DNA of 5,883 bases, taken from contig JAJRXN010000392.1 in NCBI GenBank assembly GCA_024276295.1, positions 1 through 5,883 of the forward strand, given 5' to 3'. A program made the translations under genes and the position numbers. This DNA comes from Acidobacteriota bacterium. Its GTDB lineage: Bacteria > Acidobacteriota > Polarisedimenticolia > J045. Shown here piece by piece: positions 1 through 4,267 of the stretch (within the stretch, counting starts at the first letter, position 1; each line of letters opens with the position of its first letter). Under the pieces are notes generated by a model. It saw only the letters and a list, made by a program, of their open reading frames with translations, ran no database searches and was not told the DNA's origin.

Positions 1-152
1 GGAGCCGGCAGATCGACGGTCGTCTTGTCGGTCTCGATCTCGACCACCGCCTCGTCCTGCGCGACGAGATCCCCCTCGTTCTTGTACCACGTGCCGATCA
101 TCACCTCGGTGATCGATTCACCGAGCGACGGCACCTTCAGCTCGACCGCCAT
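1..152 (-). CDS. sucB: Dihydrolipoyllysine-residue succinyltransferase (E2 of 2-oxoglutarate dehydrogenase), N-terminal part, cut by window edge
   Basis: Fifty full codons are present, starting at ATG 152-150 and running off the left edge. The peptide begins MAVELKVPSLGESITEV and continues to ETDKTTVDLPA. This is the start of a biotinyl/lipoyl domain: the PSLGESITE strand opens the domain and Lys43 in the DKT turn is the expected lipoylation site. Such domains occur in all 2-oxoacid dehydrogenase E2 proteins. The succinyltransferase assignment rests on the SLGESITE opening and on the E1 gene for 2-oxoglutarate lying directly upstream. In the complex the lipoyl arm accepts the succinyl group from E1 and passes it to CoA in the cytoplasm. 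The start is supported by an AGGGAGG Shine-Dalgarno (162-168) nine bases before the ATG. The sucA stop lies only 29 bases upstream, so co-transcription is very likely. The peripheral-subunit-binding and catalytic domains are outside the window and cannot be judged. Confidence 0.93.
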   Translation of the reverse strand, partial: MAVELKVPSLGESITEVMIGTWYKNEGDLVAQDEAVVEIETDKTTVDLPA

Positions 153-161
153 CTCCGTTCG

Positions 162-168
162 CCTCCCT
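162..168 (-). promoter_or_regulatory. Ribosome binding site of sucB
   Basis: Read on the minus strand this is AGGGAGG, nine bases before the sucB ATG and inside the 29-base sucA-sucB gap. It fixes the sucB start and indicates independent ribosome loading within the operon. Confidence 0.75.
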
Positions 169-181
169 GTCGCTGATTCCC

Positions 182-3019
182 TCAGGCGAAGGCCTTGTGC
201 AGGATCTCCTCCTGCTCGTACACGTGACTTGCCATCGATCCGGTCGCCGGGCTGGCCGACGCCTTGCGCGTGATGCCGTGGAACGGCTGGCGTCCGAACA
301 GCCGATCGCCGAACCGCACGCGCAGCGTCCGCCACGCCCCCATGTTCTCCGGCTCCTCCTGGACCCAGTAGACCGGCACCCGGTCCGGATAGGGCTCGAG
401 CGCCCGGCCGAGTTCCCGGTCGCGCAGCGGATAGAGCTGCTCGAGCCGGAGGATCGCGACGTCCTCGCGGCCGAGCTTCTCCCGCCGCTCGAGCAGGTCG
501 TAGTAGATCTTCCCGCTGCACAGCAGCACGCGCCGCACCGGCACCTTGCGCTGTCCGGACAGCGCGTCCGGCAGGATCCGCGAGAAGGACCCGCGCTCGA
601 ACTCCTCGATCGTCGAGATGCACCGCTTGTGGCGCAGCAGGCTCTTGGGCGTCATCACGATCAGCGGCTTGCGCCAAGCCCGCAGCACCTGGCGGCGCAG
701 CAGGTGGAAGAACTGCGCCGGGGTCGACGGCTGGGCGACCTGGATGTTGTCCTCCGCCGCCAGTTCGAGGAACCGCTCGAGCCGCGCGCTGGAATGCTCG
801 GGGCCCTGTCCCTCGAAGCCGTGCGGCAGCAGCATCACGAGGCCCGACAGGCGATTCCACTTGTCCTCGGCGCTGACCAGGAACTGGTCGATGATCACCT
901 GCGCGACGTTGACGAAATCGCCGAACTGCGCCTCCCAGGCGATCAGACCGTCGGGCCAGTCCAGGCTGTATCCGTAGTCGAAACCGAGAACCCCGACCTC
1001 GGACAGCGGGCTGTTGATGATCTCGACCGGCGCCTGCTCGGGCGCGACGTGCTGGAGCGGGACGTAGCGTCCCCCCGTCTCGTAGTCGTGGAGGATCGCG
1101 TGCCGCTGACTGAACGTCCCGCGGCCGCAGTCCTGCCCCGAGAGCCGGACGCGCTGGCCGGACGCCGCCAGCGACGCCATCGCCAGCGCTTCGGCGGCCG
1201 ACCAGTCGAACGGGCGCTCGCCACGGCCCATCTCCCGGCGGGCCTGCATCAGTCGCTCGAGCTTCGGGTGCAGCGTGAAGTCCTCGGGAATCCGCGTCAG
1301 CGCCTCCATCAGTTCGGCGATCCGACGCCGGGGCAGTCCGCTGTCGTCGAGTTCCGGGGCGTTGTCCTCCCCGCCGCCGACGTACCGCGCCCAGACGCCC
1401 CGCCGCGCCTCGGACTTGGGCTTGTAGAGCGGACTGCGCGCCGCGGAGAGTTCCTGTTCGAGCCGTTCGCGGCTCTCGAGAGCGATCCGTTCGGCCTCTT
1501 CGGGCGTGATGCCCCCGAGTTCCTCGAGGTGTTCGAGATAGCCCTCGCGCACGCTCTTGTGCTGCCGGATCACGCGGTACATCACGGGCTGGGTGAACGA
1601 CGGCTCGTCGCCTTCGTTGTGGCCGTAACGCCGGTAGCCCCACATGTCGATGATCACGTCGCGCTGGAACGTCTCGCGGAACTCCAGCGCGAGGTCGACG
1701 ACCTGGGCCACCGCCTCCGGATCCTCGCCGTTGACGTGAAACACCGGCACCTGGAGCATCCGGCCGACCGACGAACAGTAGCGGGTCGAGCGCGCCTCCT
1801 CGGGCGAGGTCGTAAAGCCGATCTGGTTGTTGACGATCACGTGGACCGTCCCGCCGACCGTGTAGCCCGCCAGCCCGCTCATGTTGAGCGTTTCCTGGAC
1901 GATGCCCTCGCCGGAAAACGCGGCATCGCCGTGGATCAGCAGGCACAGCCCCCGGCGCCGCTCGATGTCTCCCATCCGGTCCTGCTTGGCCCGCACGCGT
2001 CCCTGGGCCACCGGGTTGACGAACTCGAGATGGCTCGGGTTGAAGCAGAGCGAGAGATGGACCCGGTCGCCCCGGGAAGTGCGGTGGTCCGCGCTGTAGC
2101 CGAGGTGGTACTTGACGTCCCCGCGGCCGAGCAGCAGCCCGGGATCCGGGTCGTCGAACTCGTGGAAGATCCGGCTCGGACGCTTGCCGATGATGTTGGC
2201 CAGCACGTTGAGGCGGCCGCGGTGCGCCATGCCGATCACGATCTGCTCGACGCCCTGGGAGCCGGCCTTCTCGATCGCCAGGTCGAGCAGCGGAATCAGG
2301 CTCTCGGAGCCCTCGAGCGAGAAGCGCTTCGCCCCGAGGTACTTCTTCTGGATGAACTCCTCGAACGTCGCGGCGTCGGTCAGCTTGCGCAGGATCCGGA
2401 TCTGCTCGTCGCGTGACAGCGACAGCCGGTTCTGCGTTCCTTCCATCCGCGCGAGCAGCCAGTTCTTGACGTAGAGATCGTCGATGTGCATGAACTGCAC
2501 GCCGATCGACCGGCAGTACGTCTGGCGCAGGCGCTCGAGGATCTCCCGCAGCGTGAGCACGTCGGGCGCACCCATGATCGAGCGGCTCGAGAACGGCCGG
2601 TCGAGGTCGGCTTCGGTCAGATCGTAGTAGTCGGGCTCGAGTTCCGGCTGCGGTTCGCGCGGCAGGCCGAGCGGGTCGAGCCGGGCGATCAGGTGGCCGC
2701 GCACCCGGTAGGCCCGGATGAGCTGGTCGACCCGGTCCTGCAGGACGACCTCTTCCGAGAGCAGCCGCGAGGCATGATCGACGACCGAGCCGTTCCCGGA
2801 GCGCGGGTTGAAGATGCTCCGCGGCCGGAAACTCGGTCCCAGCCGCGCCGGCCCCGGGCGGCCTTCCTTCCGTTCCTGCTCCTCGAACCACGCCCGCCAT
2901 TCCGCCGATACCGACTGCGGGTTGCGACGGTAGTCGGCGTACAGCGATTCGATGAACTCGAGACTCGCGCTGTTGGGATCGATCGCGGACGATTCGCTCA
3001 TCGACTCCGCCCCTGCCAT
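182..3019 (-). CDS. sucA: 2-oxoglutarate dehydrogenase E1 component (thiamine diphosphate-dependent), full length
   Basis: This 945-residue protein (E. coli SucA is 933) decarboxylates 2-oxoglutarate on thiamine diphosphate and succinylates the E2 lipoyl arm. Domain order is complete. An N-terminal E2-interaction helix lies near residues 17-47 (LEFIESLYADYRRNPQSVSA). A linker and the 2-oxoglutarate-specific helical region follow to about 230. The ThDP/Mg domain has HRGRLNVL (266-273), NPSHLEF (327-333), GDAAFSGEG (364-372) and NNQIGFTT (397-404). The pyrimidine-binding domain has GQDCGRGTFSQRHA (628-641), NSPLSEVGVLGFDYGYS (669-685), EAQFGDF (696-702) and HGFEGQGPEHSSAR (733-746). The C-terminal domain has WVQEEPENMGAW (885-896). 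His266 and His330 align with the histidines linked to substrate recognition in E. coli. No active-site motif looks damaged. Start choice: ATG 3019 has AGGA nine bases upstream; the alternative ATG 3001 (residue 7, MSESS) has GGGGCGGAG just before it and fits family N-termini equally well. It is followed by sucB. Confidence 0.97.
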   Translation of the reverse strand: MAGAESMSESSAIDPNSASLEFIESLYADYRRNPQSVSAEWRAWFEEQERKEGRPGPARLGPSFRPRSIFNPRSGNGSVVDHASRLLSEEVVLQDRVDQLIRAYRVRGHLIARLDPLGLPREPQPELEPDYYDLTEADLDRPFSSRSIMGAPDVLTLREILERLRQTYCRSIGVQFMHIDDLYVKNWLLARMEGTQNRLSLSRDEQIRILRKLTDAATFEEFIQKKYLGAKRFSLEGSESLIPLLDLAIEKAGSQGVEQIVIGMAHRGRLNVLANIIGKRPSRIFHEFDDPDPGLLLGRGDVKYHLGYSADHRTSRGDRVHLSLCFNPSHLEFVNPVAQGRVRAKQDRMGDIERRRGLCLLIHGDAAFSGEGIVQETLNMSGLAGYTVGGTVHVIVNNQIGFTTSPEEARSTRYCSSVGRMLQVPVFHVNGEDPEAVAQVVDLALEFRETFQRDVIIDMWGYRRYGHNEGDEPSFTQPVMYRVIRQHKSVREGYLEHLEELGGITPEEAERIALESRERLEQELSAARSPLYKPKSEARRGVWARYVGGGEDNAPELDDSGLPRRRIAELMEALTRIPEDFTLHPKLERLMQARREMGRGERPFDWSAAEALAMASLAASGQRVRLSGQDCGRGTFSQRHAILHDYETGGRYVPLQHVAPEQAPVEIINSPLSEVGVLGFDYGYSLDWPDGLIAWEAQFGDFVNVAQVIIDQFLVSAEDKWNRLSGLVMLLPHGFEGQGPEHSSARLERFLELAAEDNIQVAQPSTPAQFFHLLRRQVLRAWRKPLIVMTPKSLLRHKRCISTIEEFERGSFSRILPDALSGQRKVPVRRVLLCSGKIYYDLLERREKLGREDVAILRLEQLYPLRDRELGRALEPYPDRVPVYWVQEEPENMGAWRTLRVRFGDRLFGRQPFHGITRKASASPATGSMASHVYEQEEILHKAFA

Positions 3020-3075
3020 GTCCGGCAGTCCTGCCTCACCGGGACCCTGATCGCCGGTCCGGCTCCGGCCGGCCG

Positions 3076-3135
3076 GTCATGATAAACATGGGGCCGCGGA
3101 GACGGCCCCGCGACCCTTGCGGCCTCTATCATGAC
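3076..3135. promoter_or_regulatory. Divergent control region between sucA and the Trm112-like gene: 9-bp inverted repeat with -10-like boxes
   Basis: GTCATGATA (3076-3084) and its exact reverse complement TATCATGAC (3127-3135) face each other across 42 bases. Each arm holds TATCAT, five of six matches to the sigma-70 -10 consensus: minus strand at 3084-3079 pointing to sucA, plus strand at 3127-3132 pointing to the small gene at 3186. Leaders of about 45-55 bases would follow in each direction, which is reasonable. No convincing -35 box sits 16-18 bases upstream of either. Each arm also contains the palindrome TCATGA, with centres 52 bp apart, so a paired operator is an alternative reading. 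The repeat is directly visible; its function is inferred. Confidence 0.4.
3090..3109. repeat. GC hairpin in the sucA/Trm112-like intergenic region
   Basis: GGGGCCG (3090-3096) and CGGCCCC (3103-3109) can pair with a six-base loop. No T-run follows on either strand, and the genes on both sides diverge from here. It is therefore not a normal intrinsic terminator. It lies between the two arms of the 9-bp inverted repeat. In DNA this GC-rich, a 7-bp stem can arise by chance. Confidence 0.4.
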
Positions 3136-3173
3136 ACCTTCGCCGCACGGCACCACGAAGTTGCGCCCGGCTC

Positions 3174-3180
3174 CTGGAGG
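3174..3180 (+). promoter_or_regulatory. Ribosome binding site of the Trm112-like gene
   Basis: CTGGAGG ends five bases before ATG 3186 and clearly selects that start over other in-frame or out-of-frame candidates in this region. Confidence 0.75.
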
Positions 3181-3185
3181 CAACG

Positions 3186-3449
3186 ATGGCGATCGAATCC
3201 TGGCTGCACGAGATCCTGGTCTGTCCGGAGTCCCGCAGGCCGCTGATCCTCTTCGAGGAGGACGGCTTCCTCTTCTGTCCCGCTTCGAGGCTGCTGTACC
3301 GGATCGACGACGACATCCCGGTGCTGCTGGTCGACGAGGCCGAGCGGGTCGACGAGGCCCGCGCCCGGGAGCTGCTCGAGCGGGCCCGCGCCGGCAGGTT
3401 TCCGGGAAGCGAACACTACGCGACGGACGGTCCCGGGGAGCCGGACTGA
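3186..3449 (+). CDS. Trm112-like / UPF0434 (YcaR-type) small protein with degenerate zinc-ribbon cysteines
   Basis: The protein has 87 residues. Its N-terminal half follows the Trm112-like pattern: WLHEILVCPESRRPL (6-20), then FLFCPASRLLYRI (28-40), then DDIPVLLVDEAE (42-53), the hallmark IPVxLxDEA close of this family. A charged helix-like tail (VDEARARELLERARAG, 55-70) and a short polar end follow; the tail is longer than in the roughly 60-residue E. coli YcaR. In zinc-binding members each half carries CxxC. Here both second cysteines are serine (Cys13-x-x-Ser16 and Cys31-x-x-Ser34), so a four-cysteine zinc site is not possible. Family members activate methyltransferases in eukaryotes and archaea; the bacterial role is poorly defined and I assign none. 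The start is supported by a strong Shine-Dalgarno. The gene diverges from sucA and converges on the HIT gene, 24 bases away, so it is probably transcribed alone. Confidence 0.82.
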   Translation: MAIESWLHEILVCPESRRPLILFEEDGFLFCPASRLLYRIDDDIPVLLVDEAERVDEARARELLERARAGRFPGSEHYATDGPGEPD

Positions 3450-3473
3450 CCACCTCGTAAACCGCCTGCCGTC

Positions 3474-3896
3474 TCAGTCACCCGCGACGCGGGAGCGGAT
3501 CGCCTCCGCCATCCGCCGGCCTTCCTCGTCGTCGAGCCGGCCGGCCGGCCAGGTGATCCCGAGCCCCGAACCGTCCGGGTACTTCGGAATGATGTGGAAG
3601 TGGACGTGCATCACCGCCTGGTGCGCGTCCCGCCCGTTGTTCTGGAGCACGTTGCAGGCCGGGGCTCCCGTCGCCGCCATCACCGCCCGGACCAGGCGCG
3701 GCAGGACGCGGCCGAGCGCCGCCGCCGACTCGTCGGACAGCCGGTCGAGGGTCTCCGCCGGTTCCTTGGGGATCACCAGGGTATGGCCGCGCGAGAGCGG
3801 CCCGATGTCGAGAAAGGCGAGGACTCGGTCGTCCTCGTAGACCCTGTGGCAGGGGATCTCGCCGCGCACGATCCGGCTGAAGATCGTCTCGGCCAT
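3474..3896 (-). CDS. HIT-family (HINT-like) nucleotide hydrolase/transferase
   Basis: The protein has 140 residues, typical of bacterial HIT-domain proteins. It opens with MAETIFSRIVRGEIPC and VYEDDRVLAFLDIGPLSRGH, the usual N-terminal strands that hold the nucleotide base and ribose. The signature follows: NVLQNNGRDAHQAVMHVHFH (82-101) running into IIP. HVHFHII (97-103) is the histidine triad, and by homology to HINT1 the middle histidine (His99) is the nucleophile that forms the nucleotidyl intermediate. Family members hydrolyse purine nucleoside phosphoramidates or related AMP conjugates in the cytoplasm; the exact substrate is not readable. Start choice: ATG 3896 lies eight bases from a GGAGG (3905-3909). 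The ATG two codons upstream (3902) is only two bases from it and is less likely. The open frame continues upstream to 4178, but that part overlaps rpmG and is not coding. The rpmG stop is 20 bases upstream, so the pair is probably one transcript. It converges with the Trm112-like gene. Confidence 0.93.
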   Translation of the reverse strand: MAETIFSRIVRGEIPCHRVYEDDRVLAFLDIGPLSRGHTLVIPKEPAETLDRLSDESAAALGRVLPRLVRAVMAATGAPACNVLQNNGRDAHQAVMHVHFHIIPKYPDGSGLGITWPAGRLDDEEGRRMAEAIRSRVAGD

Positions 3897-3904
3897 GATC
3901 ATGC

Positions 3905-3909
3905 CCTCC
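3905..3909 (-). promoter_or_regulatory. Ribosome binding site that decides the HIT gene start
   Basis: Read on the minus strand this is GGAGG, in the 20-base gap after rpmG. It is eight bases from ATG 3896 and two bases from ATG 3902, which favours the downstream ATG. Confidence 0.65.
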
Positions 3910-3916
3910 GCGTCGC

Positions 3917-4096
3917 TCAGCGGATTTCCTTGTGCAGCGTGTGGCGGCGCAGGAACGGGTTGTACTTCTTCTTCTCGAGCCGCCCCGGCGTGGTCTTCTT
4001 GTTCTTGGTGGTCGTGTAGCGCGAGGGGGGCTTCCCCTCGGATCGCGCCTCGGTGCACTCGAGGATCACGTTGACGCGGTTTCCCTTCTTGGCCAC
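3917..4096 (-). CDS. rpmG: 50S ribosomal protein L33 (GTG start, partly cysteine-free form)
   Basis: This frame of 59 residues begins at GTG 4096-4094. It opens (V/M)AKKGNRVNVILECTEARSEG, goes through SRYTTTKNKKTTPGRLEKKK, and ends YNPFLRRHTLHKEIR. The TTxKNxxxTPxRLExKKYxPxxxxHTxHxE pattern is diagnostic of L33, a small zinc-ribbon-fold protein of the large ribosomal subunit near the E site. Zinc-binding versions have CxxC in the first loop and again after KKY. Here only Cys14 remains: the other positions read CTEA and YNPFL, so zinc binding by four cysteines is excluded. The loop after CTEA is a few residues longer than in the 50-55-residue forms I know, and resembles the form I recall from PVC-group bacteria. 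GAGGAG (4105-4110) lies eight bases before the GTG, and no in-frame ATG start exists. The HIT gene follows 20 bases downstream. Confidence 0.95.
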   Translation of the reverse strand: MAKKGNRVNVILECTEARSEGKPPSRYTTTKNKKTTPGRLEKKKYNPFLRRHTLHKEIR

Positions 4097-4104
4097 GGCT
4101 GTCG

Positions 4105-4110
4105 CTCCTC
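4105..4110 (-). promoter_or_regulatory. Ribosome binding site of rpmG
   Basis: Read on the minus strand this is GAGGAG, eight bases before the GTG codon at 4096. It supports GTG as the rpmG start. Confidence 0.75.
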
Positions 4111-4149
4111 GCCCTCGGCCGGAGCCCCGGGCGGTCGTTCGAAGCGGGC

Positions 4150-4178
4150 AGGATAGCCCCCGCCGTCCGGATCGACAA
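4150..4178 (-). promoter_or_regulatory. Putative sigma-70-type promoter of rpmG and the HIT gene
   Basis: On the minus strand TTGTCG (4178-4173; four of six to TTGACA) and TATCCT (4155-4150; four of six to TATAAT) are separated by exactly 17 bases. Transcription would begin near 4143, giving a leader of about 47 bases before the rpmG GTG. The spacing and position are good, but each box is only a partial match. Confidence 0.45.
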
Positions 4179-4231
4179 GTCGCAAGGCGGGATCGGCCCC
4201 CGGGCCCGCTCCCCGGAAAGCGTTGATCGCG

Positions 4232-4259
4232 TTGCGGTTCGGGCCGGGGCCCCTATACT
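4232..4259 (+). promoter_or_regulatory. Putative leuS promoter placed almost on the start codon
   Basis: TATACT (4254-4259) matches the -10 consensus at five of six positions. TTGCGG (4232-4237) lies 16 bases upstream and shares TTG with the -35 consensus. The expected transcription start (about 4266-4267) falls one or two bases before the leuS ATG at 4268. A GGGGCCCC palindrome (4246-4253) abuts the -10 box. If this is the main promoter, the leuS mRNA is leaderless or nearly so, which fits the absence of a Shine-Dalgarno. Confidence 0.4.
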
Positions 4260-4267
4260 TCCGCGCC

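Noticed and set aside
197..2416. A 739-codon open frame on the plus strand, antisense to sucA
   Set aside because: The translation is low-complexity Arg/Leu/Val/Asp/His-rich with no family motif, while the opposite strand encodes an intact, motif-complete SucA. Long antisense frames are expected from G/C-ending codons in such DNA.
2998..3453. Minus-strand frames over the Trm112-like gene, and other open frames at 3077-3460
   Set aside because: They are Arg/Pro/Ser-rich without motifs or good ribosome binding sites, whereas the plus-strand frame at 3186-3449 has a clear family pattern and Shine-Dalgarno.
3450..3473. Possible bidirectional terminator between the convergent Trm112-like and HIT genes
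   Set aside because: The 24-base gap has no convincing stem and no T-run on either strand. The nearby CCCGCG-A-CGCGGG palindrome (3481-3493) has a one-base centre and lies inside the HIT coding end.
3897..4178. N-terminal extension of the HIT gene (open frame up to 4178)
   Set aside because: The extension has no HIT-like sequence, overlaps rpmG entirely in another frame, and the GGAGG at 3905-3909 points to ATG 3896.
4190..4215. GGGCCC-type palindromes upstream of leuS as an operator, T-box or attenuator
   Set aside because: They are simple G/C runs expected by chance in this composition. No T-box features or leader peptide are visible, and they lie upstream of the likely promoter.
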